A DNA stretch of 64,000 nt from contig NZ_CP078145.1 in assembly GCF_019222765.1 (NCBI RefSeq), positions 7,316,001 to 7,380,000 on the forward strand. Reading direction: 5' to 3'. Made by a program: the position numbers and the translations under genes. The stretch comes from Nocardia iowensis (GTDB taxonomy: Bacteria; Actinomycetota; Actinomycetes; Mycobacteriales; Mycobacteriaceae). The notes under the pieces were generated by a model that did not search any database, had not been told where the DNA came from, and saw only the letters and a list, made by a program, of their open reading frames with translations. Positions 24,955 through 34,146 of the stretch are shown piece by piece. Positions within the stretch are counted from its first letter, which is position 1; the number at the start of each line of letters is the position of its first letter.

Positions 24955-25299
24955 TTACTTCTTCTTCTTTTTCGGCGGCAGCGACCGCGCGTAGCTGACA
25001 CCGCGCTCGACCCACTCCCGCAGCACCGTGTCGTCGTCGGCCGCATCGCCGGTGACGTGCACCCAACCGACCATGTCCCGGCCGCCCATCACCATGGGCT
25101 CAACGAACTCGAACTCGAGCAGCTTGTCGTTCTCCGCCGGGTCGATCCGAACCAGCAGTCCGCCCTGCGCGCTGGCCGCGACCGCCATGTTCCCGCCGAT
25201 CAGAAACGCCAGACCGCCGAACATTTTCCGCTCCGACAGTTCCGGGCCAGGCGGGATCAGTATCCGGATGCGGTCGGCCAGTTCTTCGTCATATGCCAT
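24955..25299 (-). CDS. TfoX N-terminal domain protein
   Basis: A 114-residue protein with the TfoX-N fold: ERKMFGGLAFLIGGNMAVA (about 27-45) and LLVRIDP, then FVEPMVMGGRDMVGWVHV. In this family the isolated N-terminal domain is common in actinobacteria, and its role is not known; the full-length gamma-proteobacterial TfoX regulates competence. The tail ends in a run of five lysines (PPKKKKK), which may bind nucleic acid. ATG 25299 starts AYDEELADRIR, the common opening; the longer frame to 25341 has no family match. It converges on the phosphatase gene with a nine-base gap. Confidence 0.8.
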   Translation of the reverse strand: MAYDEELADRIRILIPPGPELSERKMFGGLAFLIGGNMAVAASAQGGLLVRIDPAENDKLLEFEFVEPMVMGGRDMVGWVHVTGDAADDDTVLREWVERGVSYARSLPPKKKKK

Positions 25300-25362
25300 A
25301 GCGGCATTGTCGACCTCGGCACCGACAAATTTCGCTGACAAGAAGCAGCTAGGCGTGGCCCG

Positions 25363-26340
25363 TCACGCGCCGATCGCGTCGGCGAACAGTGGCCAGGACA
25401 GGTGCATATCGTCCTGCCAGTAGGTCCAGGCGTGGGTGCCCGCCGGGCGCAGGTTGGCGGTGACCGGGATGCCCAGTTCGTGCAGGCGATCGATGAACGG
25501 CCGGGTGCAACTGCCGATGACCGTCTCCATCACGCCGCCGACCAGCATGCGGTCGAGGAGGCGAGCCGGGTTGCCGTCGATGCCGCGGTCGGCGAGGGTT
25601 TCGTGCTCGCCCGGCGAACCGGTGCCCGATGACACGTACAGCGCGATGCCGCGCAGGCGGTGCGCCTGCAGCATGGGGTCGTGCTCGGCCCAGGCCGGGT
25701 GCTCCGGCCCGCCCCACATATTCGCGGAATTCGCGCCGAATACCGCGAGTTGCGATGAGACGTACGCCTGGGCCGCCGAATCGCTGGTCCGCGGGCACCC
25801 GCTGTAGGAACCGACCGCCTGATAAAGGCCGGGCGCGCCGATCGCCAGGTTCAATGCCGAGGTCGCCGACATCGACAGCCCCGCGATGGCATTGCGGCCG
25901 GTCATCTCGAACCGCTCTTCCAGCAGCGGCGGCAGTTCCCTGGTCAGGAAGGTCGTCCACTGATTGCGGCCGAGCGCGGGGTCGTCGCGCAGCCAGTCGG
26001 TGTAGTAGCTGGCCCGCCCGCCCATCGGCACGATCACATTGACGTTCTTGTCCGCGAAAAACTCCGCCACATCGGTGCGGCGCGTCCACGGTCCGCCGTC
26101 CTCGCCGCCGTCGACCGCGTTGAGCAGATACAGCGCGGGCGCACCGGCACCGGGATGCGACAGCCAGAGCGTGATCGGCTTGTTCATCGCCGCCGAGTGC
26201 ACGACGACCTCCAGTTGCCGCCCGTCGAGGGGCCGCACGTCCAGGATGCGGGAATCGGGATCGGCGGCGGCCGGACCGGCCGGGACGATCGCGGCGACCA
26301 CCGCGAGAACGGGAACCAGGCATCGCATCAGCCGGCGCAT
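25363..26340 (-). CDS. Secreted Ag85/FbpC-like esterase (mycolyltransferase family)
   Basis: A 325-residue exported alpha/beta-hydrolase. A Sec signal peptide covers residues 1-26 (CLVPVLAVVAAIVPAG, AXA-type site). The nucleophile loop is GLSMSA (154-159, Ser156) and the catalytic His lies in GTHAWTYWQ. WTTFLTRELPPLLEERF is the typical esterase PF00756 segment seen in Ag85 mycolyltransferases, which transfer mycolic acids to trehalose or arabinogalactan in the cell wall. Its presence supports a mycolate-making host. Such genes are usually multicopy in this order. The start is ATG 26340; the next gene upstream (DUF6875-like) ends 40 bases away. Confidence 0.85.
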   Translation of the reverse strand: MRRLMRCLVPVLAVVAAIVPAGPAAADPDSRILDVRPLDGRQLEVVVHSAAMNKPITLWLSHPGAGAPALYLLNAVDGGEDGGPWTRRTDVAEFFADKNVNVIVPMGGRASYYTDWLRDDPALGRNQWTTFLTRELPPLLEERFEMTGRNAIAGLSMSATSALNLAIGAPGLYQAVGSYSGCPRTSDSAAQAYVSSQLAVFGANSANMWGGPEHPAWAEHDPMLQAHRLRGIALYVSSGTGSPGEHETLADRGIDGNPARLLDRMLVGGVMETVIGSCTRPFIDRLHELGIPVTANLRPAGTHAWTYWQDDMHLSWPLFADAIGA

Positions 26341-26380
26341 GATGTCGAGTATCTATCAGGCTTGCCGAGACCTCCGGCAT

Positions 26381-27100
26381 TCACCGGGCGTGTTCGCCTG
26401 CCGAGTGAACGCGCAGGTCGGTAATGGCGTCGTCGGCGACATCGGTCATCTTCAGGTGTTCGGCAATCGACCAGCGAAGGCGCCGGGGCAGGTCGGGCGC
26501 CACCTGCGTGAGATACGAGTACAACCATTCCGTGCGCTCGACCAGGAACGGGAAGTCGGTGTTCATCATCTTCCGGATCACCAGCATCGGCAGCGGGGCA
26601 TCGAGGGGGTGGAAGTCCTTGTTCCACAGGCCGGATACGCCGCAGCCGGGGTAGAACTGGCCGAGCATCAACCCCTGCCGCACCACGGCGGTCTTGCGCG
26701 CCAGGTGCACGGTATCGATCGTCGCGTAGCGGGTGAGGCCGGGAAAGCTGGTGACACAGGTCAACATTCGGGCGTCCTGCCCCGCCTCGGCCCGCAGTGC
26801 GCGGTAGACCTCGAAGGCATCGTCCACCGCCGCGGTCATGGCCTCGACGGTTACCTCGTCGCCACCCGGCACGACGGCCGCCCACAGACTGTGCCGCGCC
26901 ATCGTATGGCGGACAAAGGGGCACACCGGCCCGTCTCGGCCCAACTCCGGATGCGGCTGGACCAGATGGTCGCCGAGGTAGCGAATCAGGACGGCGGCGT
27001 CGGGGTTCCGCCGCGCCCACTCGCCTGGATCGTCATAGACATTGCGCCACGCCAATCCGGTGCGCGCACCGATCTGCGAGCGCGCGTGCGAGTCGGTCAC
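26381..27100 (-). CDS. DUF6875-like protein coupled to the NRPS
   Basis: A 239-residue soluble protein with a conserved-looking N-terminal half: VQPHPELGRDGPVCPFVRH (about 47-65), then a mid segment with LARKTAVVRQGLMLGQFYPG and GLWNKDF. I recall this as DUF6875, a family often near natural-product genes; that name is from memory and unverified. Function is unknown. Cys60 and His65 lie in a VCPFVRH cluster and could bind a metal. Its start overlaps the NRPS stop by ATGA, so translation is coupled and a role with the NRPS product is likely. No transmembrane or signal segment is seen. Confidence 0.7.
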   Translation of the reverse strand: MTDSHARSQIGARTGLAWRNVYDDPGEWARRNPDAAVLIRYLGDHLVQPHPELGRDGPVCPFVRHTMARHSLWAAVVPGGDEVTVEAMTAAVDDAFEVYRALRAEAGQDARMLTCVTSFPGLTRYATIDTVHLARKTAVVRQGLMLGQFYPGCGVSGLWNKDFHPLDAPLPMLVIRKMMNTDFPFLVERTEWLYSYLTQVAPDLPRRLRWSIAEHLKMTDVADDAITDLRVHSAGEHAR

Positions 27101-30100
27101 GGCGCGCTCCGCGCCGCGACGGGTACGGCGACGCGCTCGAGATGACGGGCCAGGATCGGGCCGATCACCTCGACCACGGCCGCGTTGGTGAGCTGGGCGT
27201 GGGTCGCCTCTACCGGGTGCTCGATGAGGTCGCCGGTGACGAACGGGCGCCAGATGTCGGCGCCGAACAGTTCGGTCGGACCACGGGTGGCCGAAAAGTA
27301 GAGTAGGTCACCGTCGAAGACGCCAGGGCGGTAGCCGTGCGAGAGGGCGACACCGTCCACGTAGCCACGGTGCAGTCGCTCGAGCTGCGTCTCGGACAGG
27401 CCGGTGCCGAATGACGCACCGGCGCGGGCCAATTCGGCGGCGGCCTCGGCGGCGGTCAGCTCGGGTGCGGCGTCGGCATCCGCCGGTTCGTCACCGAGCA
27501 AGTGCGTCAACAGGTCTCGCATCCTCGGCACCGGCGGCGGATCCGCGCCGTCGGGAAAGACGACGCTGTCCAGCATGGCCAGCGCGGCGACCGAGGCGCC
27601 GCGGTCACGTAGCCGCACGGCGATGGCATGCGCGATCTGGCCACCCAGCGACCAGCCGAGCAGGTGATACGGGCCCTCCGGCTGAACGCGGAGCATCGCA
27701 TCGACGTAGCTGTCGGCGAGCTCATCGATGGTGCTGATGGCGCGGACGGGACCGGTCAGCGTCGGTGCTTGGAGCCCGTACACCGGGCGGTCGGTGACGT
27801 AGCGGGCCAGCCCGGCGTAGCACCAGGCGAGCGGGACCGCGGAGTGCACGCAGAACAGCGGCGGCCGAGTTCCCTTGCCGCGCAAGGTGAGTAGCACACC
27901 GAGGGCGTCGTCGCTCGCGGCATCGACACCGTCGTAGCCGGTGATGCGATCGGCGAGTGCCTCGACCGTCGGCGTGGTGTAGAGCCAGCGCACCGTCACC
28001 GGGACCTCGGTCGCGGCCGCCAGCTCGGCCGAGACCGCCACGCCGAGCAGGGAATTCCCGCCGATCTCGAAGAAGTCGTCGTCCAAGCCGACCCGGTGCT
28101 GCCCGGTCGCCCGGCCCATGTGCTCGGCGACCAGCCGCTGTGTCGTTGTCTCCGGAGCGCGGTAGGGGCGCGGCGTCGCCACCGGTGTCGGCAAGGCGGC
28201 GCGGTCGACTTTGCCGTTGCCCGACACCGGCAGTCGGTCGAGTTCGATCAGCGCCGACGGGACAAGCGCCGCGGGCAGCGTGTCGCGCAGTCTGCGCACT
28301 GTCGCGGCGGAGTCGAACGGACTTCCCTCGGCCGCAACCACGTAGCCGACCAGTCGCGCTTCCGGCCGCCCGGCATCGGCGACGGTCACCACCGCGTGCG
28401 CGATCTCCGGTCCCGCGAGCAGCGCCGTCTCGATCTCGGCCGGTTCGATCCGCCGCCCGCGCACCTCGACCTGGCCGTCCACCCGCCCGAGGAATTCGAA
28501 CGCGCCGTCGGGGCCCGCGCTGACCAGATCGCCGGTGCGGTAGAGCCGTTGCCCGATGCCGAACGGGTCGGCGACGAACCGTACTGCGGTGCCTGCCGGG
28601 TTACGCAGATACCCGTCGGCGACACCGATGCCACCCAGGTACAGCTCGCCTCTGGCACCCGGCGGCACCCGCGTCAGCCGCGAATCGAACACCACCGCGA
28701 GCACTCCCGGCAGCGCCGCGCCGATGGTCACCGGTTCGCCGGGCGTCATGGGTCCGGTTTGCGTTGCCATGACGGTGGTTTCGGTCGGCCCGTATCCGTT
28801 GAACAGCCGGACGTGTGGCGCCCACTCGCGGACCAGTTCCGCCGGACACGTCTCGCCGCCGACCACGACGGCTCGCAGTCCGGGCAGGTCGGTCGGCGAC
28901 AACGTGGCGAGAACCGCTGGCGTCGTGAGGAAGTGGGTGCCGCCGCTGTCCGCGATCAGTCGCGCCAGCGCCCCGCCCGCGATCACCGACGGCGGTTCCA
29001 CGGCCAGTCGCGCACCGGCCGCGAAGCAGGCGAGGAGTTCGAGCAGGTGCGCGTCGAACGAGGGCGCGTGCGCGTGCAGGACGACCGAATCCCGGCCGAC
29101 ACCGTAGTGTTCGGTGATGTAGTCGGTCAGCGACCCGAGTCCGCGATGGGTGACCAGCACGCCTTTCGGCGTCCCGGTGGTGCCCGAGGTGTAGATGAGG
29201 TACGCCGGGTGGTCCGGCCGCAGTGACCGCGGCCGTTCGTCATCGGCGATCGGCGTGCCCGCCAGGCGCTCGGTCTCCGCTATCGCCCGCGGATCGTCGA
29301 GGACCAGCCAGTGCGTGCCACATCCACCCACGCTCTCGTCGGTATCGCCGTCCTGCCGTGCCGCGTATCCGGTGTCACACGGCAGGCCGTCCCGCACGGC
29401 CACCACGGTAATCCCCTGGCGCGCTCCGGAATCCGCGATAACGGTGGCGATCCGGTCGGCGGGGTCGGCGGGGTCGACCGGCACGAAACAGGCGCCGGAT
29501 TTCGCCACCGCCCACAGCGCGAGCACCGACTCCAGCGATCGCGGGATGGCGATCGCGACGAACTCGCCGGGCCTGGCACCGCCCGCCATGAGTTGGCGGG
29601 CCCATTTGGACGATGTGTCGTCCAGCTCGCGGTAGGTCATCGTCCGGGCGCCGTCCTGTACCGCGACGGCGTCCGGCACGAGACCGGCGCGTAGCAGGTC
29701 GGGCAATACCCGGACCGGACCTGCCGGATCAGCTGCCATCGGGGCGGGCAGCGCGAGATCCAAAGCCGGTATCGGGCAATCGGATTCGGCGGCAAGGAAG
29801 TGGGCGAAGTAGTCGAGGAACACGCGATGCTGCCAGGCGACCAGGTCGTAGCGGTAGCGGGCCGGATTGGCGTGGAAGTCGATGCTGATCGAGCGCTCGT
29901 CCGGACCGGCCTGATAGCCGTTGACCAGCAGGTCCTCGACCGGGCCCAGGGAGAGCAGGCGCACCTGTCCGGTCAGCGACCCGAGTCCGAACGGCTCGGT
30001 GAACCCGAGCACGTTGACCACGGGTCCGAATCCGCCGCGCACCACGTGGTGCTGCCCGCGATCGCGCTGCATGTCCTCGTACCGGTAGCGCTGATGGCGC

Positions 30101-31386
30101 AGCGCGCCGATCACCGTCGACCGCACCTGGGCGATCACCCCGCCGACCGTGCCGGTGTCGAGGCCGGTCAGCCGCAGCGGCACCACATTCGACATGGAGC
30201 CCGCCGAGCGGCGCAGCGCCGCGGTGGGACGTGCGGTCACCGGCATGGTGAGCGTGACTTCGGCGCTGCCCGTCATCCGAGCCAGGTAGCAGGCGAAGGC
30301 CGTGATGGCCAGTTCCGGGAAGGTGGCGCCGTGCCGGGCGCGGGCGGCGGCGAGCAGTTCCGCCGTCGCGGCGTCCATCGTCGCGGTCACCCGGTGTGGG
30401 CGCGGCTCCGGTGCGGCGGGCCGCCCGGCCAGGCCTATCGGTTCGCCGAGCGTGGCGAGTTGGTCGCGCCAATAGTCCCGGTCGGTCGAGGCGCGGGCCG
30501 AATCCTGGTATTTGCGTTCCTCGTCCAGCAGCTCCGGCACCGTCAGCGGGCGAACCTCCTTCGGCGGCGCCACACGCGCCGTTGGCACCGAATTCGGCTC
30601 GGCGACGGCGTTGTTCACCGGTCCACCGACATCGGTGATGGTGCGGGTGGAACCCGCTGGCATACCGCACGATTCGCTGTCGCCGACCTGGCTCGCCGAG
30701 CGCCACAGCACCCGCGCGGTCGCCCGTCGATGACCACTGCCCGACTCGGGGGCAACTCGCCCAGGCGTACCGCCACCGGCCGAAGGGCCCGATCCGTTCC
30801 CGCCGGAAGGATGACCGTTGGTGGCACTCAGCCCGTGCCCCGCAAGGACTTCCGAGCGGTAGAGCTCGCCCGTGCGCCGCAGCACCGCCGCCGCGCCCAC
30901 CCCGTCGAGGACGATGTGGTGGCTGCGCAGATACAGCAGGTGATGATCCGGCGCCACCTGGAACACCGTCGCGACCGTGAGATCGTCGGTGAGCGGGTCC
31001 AGCGGCGAACTGTAGTCCCGTTCCATCTGCTCCTGCGCCGCGGCGATCGGGTCGGCGTGGTTGGTCAGATCCGCGAGCCGAATCGGCAGCTCCGCCGCGG
31101 TGTCGACGTACTGCCGCGGGTAGCCGTCGACGACGCGGAAGCGCAGGTGTGGCGATTGAAGTTCGCGGGCCGCGCGGCGGGCGCACCGCAACATCAAGCC
31201 GACATCGAGGGGGCCGGACAGATCCAGATACATCGCCACCGTGATCGGCACCGCCGGCTGCAATTGCTGCGCCACCCACCAGCGCAGCTGCGCCGTCGAT
31301 AGTGGGTACATCGACTGTGCCGTGGCGTCCGTGCGTTCGAGGGACATGGCCTCGCGTGGCACGGCGTCGTCGGCTCCGGTCAACAC
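27097..31386 (-). CDS. Single-module NRPS (C-A-T-TE)
   Basis: About 1429 residues. The condensation domain has HHIVLDG (156-162) and the adenylation domain has YTSGTTGTPKG (about 732-742) and NGYGPTETT. The carrier domain has FFEIGGNSL (Ser about 1112) and the thioesterase GWSLGG (about 1244-1249). By alignment to GrsA the nine specificity residues read D-A-L-L-V-G-G-V-M; I cannot assign a substrate. The N-terminal condensation domain needs a donor carrier in trans. Between motif C3 and the rest of that domain, about 110 residues of Gly/Ser-rich insert (about 185-295) occur. Start is uncertain: GTG 31386 or TTG 31383 follow GGGAGG closely, ATG 31347 is another choice. Confidence 0.85.
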   Translation of the reverse strand: MLTGADDAVPREAMSLERTDATAQSMYPLSTAQLRWWVAQQLQPAVPITVAMYLDLSGPLDVGLMLRCARRAARELQSPHLRFRVVDGYPRQYVDTAAELPIRLADLTNHADPIAAAQEQMERDYSSPLDPLTDDLTVATVFQVAPDHHLLYLRSHHIVLDGVGAAAVLRRTGELYRSEVLAGHGLSATNGHPSGGNGSGPSAGGGTPGRVAPESGSGHRRATARVLWRSASQVGDSESCGMPAGSTRTITDVGGPVNNAVAEPNSVPTARVAPPKEVRPLTVPELLDEERKYQDSARASTDRDYWRDQLATLGEPIGLAGRPAAPEPRPHRVTATMDAATAELLAAARARHGATFPELAITAFACYLARMTGSAEVTLTMPVTARPTAALRRSAGSMSNVVPLRLTGLDTGTVGGVIAQVRSTVIGALRHQRYRYEDMQRDRGQHHVVRGGFGPVVNVLGFTEPFGLGSLTGQVRLLSLGPVEDLLVNGYQAGPDERSISIDFHANPARYRYDLVAWQHRVFLDYFAHFLAAESDCPIPALDLALPAPMAADPAGPVRVLPDLLRAGLVPDAVAVQDGARTMTYRELDDTSSKWARQLMAGGARPGEFVAIAIPRSLESVLALWAVAKSGACFVPVDPADPADRIATVIADSGARQGITVVAVRDGLPCDTGYAARQDGDTDESVGGCGTHWLVLDDPRAIAETERLAGTPIADDERPRSLRPDHPAYLIYTSGTTGTPKGVLVTHRGLGSLTDYITEHYGVGRDSVVLHAHAPSFDAHLLELLACFAAGARLAVEPPSVIAGGALARLIADSGGTHFLTTPAVLATLSPTDLPGLRAVVVGGETCPAELVREWAPHVRLFNGYGPTETTVMATQTGPMTPGEPVTIGAALPGVLAVVFDSRLTRVPPGARGELYLGGIGVADGYLRNPAGTAVRFVADPFGIGQRLYRTGDLVSAGPDGAFEFLGRVDGQVEVRGRRIEPAEIETALLAGPEIAHAVVTVADAGRPEARLVGYVVAAEGSPFDSAATVRRLRDTLPAALVPSALIELDRLPVSGNGKVDRAALPTPVATPRPYRAPETTTQRLVAEHMGRATGQHRVGLDDDFFEIGGNSLLGVAVSAELAAATEVPVTVRWLYTTPTVEALADRITGYDGVDAASDDALGVLLTLRGKGTRPPLFCVHSAVPLAWCYAGLARYVTDRPVYGLQAPTLTGPVRAISTIDELADSYVDAMLRVQPEGPYHLLGWSLGGQIAHAIAVRLRDRGASVAALAMLDSVVFPDGADPPPVPRMRDLLTHLLGDEPADADAAPELTAAEAAAELARAGASFGTGLSETQLERLHRGYVDGVALSHGYRPGVFDGDLLYFSATRGPTELFGADIWRPFVTGDLIEHPVEATHAQLTNAAVVEVIGPILARHLERVAVPVAARSAP

Positions 31387-31605
31387 GCCTCCCTCGGATT
31401 CGGAAAGCCACCGCTGAATCTTTTCTCGGGCAAACTTACGGCATCCATGCCCGAACGCGGCGTTATTCCAGCGCAATCGGCGCGTGCGAGGGCACTGTCA
31501 GCGCAGATAACCGGGACCGACCTCGTCGGATACGCCTCGCTGCGGCGGAGAATCCGCACCGGGCATACCCCGCGCTACGCCGATCGAAGCGCCTCGGCGC
31601 CGACC
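31387..31605. other. Intergenic region before the NRPS gene
   Basis: These 219 bases lie between the end of cbiX and the NRPS start. TCGGGCA and TGCCCGA form a seven-base inverted repeat (about 31428-31456) that could be an operator or weak terminator. No other gene is recognised, and I see no iron box that would point to a siderophore. Confidence 0.4.
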
Positions 31606-32370
31606 TCAGGACGCGGTAGAAACCCAGTCCCGCGCGGCGGCGCGGTAGCGGTCGGCGATCAGCCGGACCACGGCGGGATGGACGCCGATGGGCTCGGCGA
31701 CGCCGTCGGCTCCGGCTTCGTGCAGCCGCTGCTGGAACAGGCCGTGCGCCAGCAGGTAGGACGCGATGAACACCCGCTCGGAGCCGGAGTCACGGAGTGC
31801 GGCAACGATTTCCGGAACTCGGGGTGCGCCGGTGGCGATGTAGCCGAGGCGGACCGGGGCGTCGAGGCGTTCGGCGAGCATGGCGGCGGCGCGGCGGACG
31901 TCTTGGCGGGCACGGGAATCGGAGGACCCGGCCGCGGCGAAGACGACCGCGTCGCCGGGACGCCAGCCCGCGGTGCGCAGGCGCATGGTTATGATCCTGG
32001 CCAGTGCCGGGTCCGGGCCCATGGCCGGGGTGACCGCTACGGCGGGATGGCCGCTGTCGGCCACTTCGCGGGGAACATCCTGGTACACGTGGTAGCCGGA
32101 GGCGAGGAAGGCCGGAACGACCACGGCGGGAACGGATTCCCCCGCCGCACCGCGCAGATCGCGCAGCACCTCGGCGGGTGAGGGTCCGAGCACGTCGACG
32201 AAAGCGGTCCGAACGGCAGGCGTGGGTGGCATCAGCGGAGACTCGGCGTCGCGCCCCGAAACCGCGACGCCGAGCTCCCTGGACACCGCCTCGGCCAGCG
32301 CGGCGATCATCTGGACGCCACGGGTGCTTCTGGTGCCGTGCGCCACCAGCACCAGAGCGGGGGCGCTCAC
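31606..32370 (-). CDS. Sirohydrochlorin cobalto-/ferrochelatase-like protein (CbiX/SirB)
   Basis: A 254-residue protein with two CbiX-like halves. The first begins LVLVAHGTRSTRG, the catalytic His being in AHGTR, and a second half has VFAAAGSSDSRARQD. The family inserts Co2+ or Fe2+ into sirohydrochlorin; here, beside nirBD, iron insertion to make siroheme for nitrite reductase is likely. The M. tuberculosis counterpart by context is Rv0259c, next to the NnaR-like Rv0260c. GTG 32370 is chosen because GGTGGAG precedes it and the first beta strand follows at once; the longer frame to 32487 is low-complexity. It is 76 bases downstream of nnaR. Confidence 0.85.
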   Translation of the reverse strand: MSAPALVLVAHGTRSTRGVQMIAALAEAVSRELGVAVSGRDAESPLMPPTPAVRTAFVDVLGPSPAEVLRDLRGAAGESVPAVVVPAFLASGYHVYQDVPREVADSGHPAVAVTPAMGPDPALARIITMRLRTAGWRPGDAVVFAAAGSSDSRARQDVRRAAAMLAERLDAPVRLGYIATGAPRVPEIVAALRDSGSERVFIASYLLAHGLFQQRLHEAGADGVAEPIGVHPAVVRLIADRYRAAARDWVSTAS

Positions 32371-32446
32371 GACTCCACCTCGCTGACGCTCGGCTCCGTC
32401 GTGCGCCCAGGCGCGCTGTATATCTGGTTCGCTCGCTGACGCTCGC

Positions 32447-33676
32447 TCACAACGTCCCCATGGTCTGCACGTATCGCGTCGGAGCACCGGCGCCGGGAAC
32501 CTGCGGCCCGGACAACTCCGGCCGCGGGTTGTTGTCGATGCACTCGGACGCGTCGAGGGCCAGCCGGTAGCCGCGCTTGACCACCGTCTGAATCGCCTTG
32601 GGTGCGCCCAAACCGGCGCGCAGCCGGGCTATCGCGGTCTCCACGGCGTGGGTGTCATCACCGCCGCCGGGCAGGGCGGCGAGCAGGTTCTCCCGGGAAA
32701 CGACCCGGCCGGGCTGCCGGGCCAGCGACCGCATCAGCGCCATCGGCGCGGGCGCCAGCTGGCGCACCTCGCCGTCGACCACGACGCAGCCGCCGCGCAC
32801 GCTGAGCGTGTGCCCGGCGGCGTAGATCCGATTGGCCCGCCGCGGCAATTCCTCGGCCACGTGCCTCGCCAGTGCGCCGAGCCTGGCGCGTCCCGGCATG
32901 GAGGTCGCCACGCCGAGCTCTTCCAGCGGCGCGGCGGTGATCGGGCCGACACACGCGGCGAGCACCCGGCCGCGCAGCGCGTGCAGCACGCCTTCGAGCA
33001 GTCCGGTTTCCTTGGCGCGCATCAACATCGACGCCACCGCGGGTGCGCTGGTGAACGTCACGCAGTCCAGGTTGGCGGTGACGATGGCCTCGATCAGCTG
33101 GTCCATCGGACCCTGATCCTCCGGCGGCATCCACCGGTACACCGGCACCGGCACGACATCCGCACCGGCGCAACGCAATACCTCACAGAAGTCGGGTACC
33201 GGCTCCCACTCGGTGGTGGCGCCGTGCAGCTGCACCGCGATCCGGACCCCTTCGACGCCCTCGGCGAGCAGGTGGTCGAGCACCTCGGCCGACGATTCCG
33301 AGGCGGGCGACCATTCCTCGCGCAATTCGGCGGCGCGGATGGCGCCCTTGGCTTTCGGGCCGCGGGCCAGCATCCGGGTGGCCGCGAGCGTCGCGCGCAG
33401 TTCCTCGGCGATCCCCCAGCCCTCGGCCGCCTCCATCCAGCCGCGGAAACCGATGCCGGTGGTGGCGACCGTGAGCTGCGGCGGTTCGACGATGAGCTGG
33501 CGGGTCACCCGCTCCAGTTCGGTGTCGTCGGCCAGCGGAATGATGCGGATGGCGGGCGCGGACACGATATCGGCACCGCGCCGGACGAGCAGGGTGGCGA
33601 ACTCGTCGGCTCGTCTGGCCGCCGTGATGCCGATGGTGAAGCCGGCAAGACAGCCGCCAGTGTCGATGGTGGTCAT
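32447..33676 (-). CDS. nnaR: NnaR-like regulator: HemD-like domain plus OmpR-type winged helix
   Basis: A 409-residue protein. Residues 1-270 are a uroporphyrinogen-III synthase-like (HemD) fold (GFTIGITAARRADEFATLL, CVTFTSAPAV). Residues about 285-380 are an OmpR/PhoB-type DNA-binding domain (QLAPAPMALMRSLARQPGRV, VKRGYRLAL). This architecture is that of NnaR, the nitrate/nitrite assimilation regulator of actinobacteria that cooperates with GlnR (known in Streptomyces and Mycobacterium). It is four bases downstream of nirD, so it is part of the nir operon. Whether the HemD part is still catalytic is not clear. Position also matches Rv0260c. Confidence 0.88.
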   Translation of the reverse strand: MTTIDTGGCLAGFTIGITAARRADEFATLLVRRGADIVSAPAIRIIPLADDTELERVTRQLIVEPPQLTVATTGIGFRGWMEAAEGWGIAEELRATLAATRMLARGPKAKGAIRAAELREEWSPASESSAEVLDHLLAEGVEGVRIAVQLHGATTEWEPVPDFCEVLRCAGADVVPVPVYRWMPPEDQGPMDQLIEAIVTANLDCVTFTSAPAVASMLMRAKETGLLEGVLHALRGRVLAACVGPITAAPLEELGVATSMPGRARLGALARHVAEELPRRANRIYAAGHTLSVRGGCVVVDGEVRQLAPAPMALMRSLARQPGRVVSRENLLAALPGGGDDTHAVETAIARLRAGLGAPKAIQTVVKRGYRLALDASECIDNNPRPELSGPQVPGAGAPTRYVQTMGTL

Positions 33677-33680
33677 GCGT

Positions 33681-34091
33681 TCATCCGTCCGAAGAGGCGA
33701 GCCCGCCGGGTACCGGCTCGTTGGAGATCGAAACGATGCCGTCGGCTACGCGGACCGCGTATACCGGCAACAGCGCCGATTCGTCGTCCAGGCAGCGCCC
33801 GTCGATCAGGGAGAACGCCTGCTTCAGCAGCGGCGAGGCGACGACGGGGACGCCGCCGCGGTCGCCGACGATGCCGCGCGACATCACCGCCGCACGGCCG
33901 AACGGATCTATATTGCCGACGGCGTAGAGCGTGCCGTCGCTCAGCAGGAACAAGGCCGCCTGGCGGCCACCTTTCAGCAACACCGCAACGCCGCGGCCGG
34001 GGATCAGGTAGTCGAGCCGGCACGCCTGTGTCCAGCCGGTAGCGGTAGCTGCGGCAATACCGGGGGTATCGATCACGGTCATCGGTGTCAT
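33681..34091 (-). CDS. nirD: Nitrite reductase small subunit
   Basis: A 136-residue Rieske-fold protein without a complete cluster-binding Cys/His set, as expected for NirD. Features are VAVLLKGGRQAALFLLSDGTLYAVGN, DPFGRAAVMSRGIVGDRG and LPVYAVRVADG, given in pieces. It forms the cytosolic NADH-dependent assimilatory nitrite reductase with NirB. The start ATG 34091 lies 55 bases after the nirB stop, and its stop is four bases before nnaR, so the operon order is nirB-nirD-nnaR-cbiX. Confidence 0.92.
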   Translation of the reverse strand: MTPMTVIDTPGIAAATATGWTQACRLDYLIPGRGVAVLLKGGRQAALFLLSDGTLYAVGNIDPFGRAAVMSRGIVGDRGGVPVVASPLLKQAFSLIDGRCLDDESALLPVYAVRVADGIVSISNEPVPGGLASSDG

Positions 34092-34146
34092 CCTCCAAAC
34101 GCCTTACCCATTGGTACAGGCGTCCTGTTTCTATGCGGTTAAGCCG

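Noticed and set aside
29800..31302. 500-codon frame opposite the NRPS
   Set aside because: Shadow of the NRPS condensation domain; Arg/His-rich with no ribosome binding site or family.
31387..31605. IdeR/iron box before the NRPS, which would suggest a siderophore
   Set aside because: No TTAGGTTAGGCTAACC-like palindrome is present.
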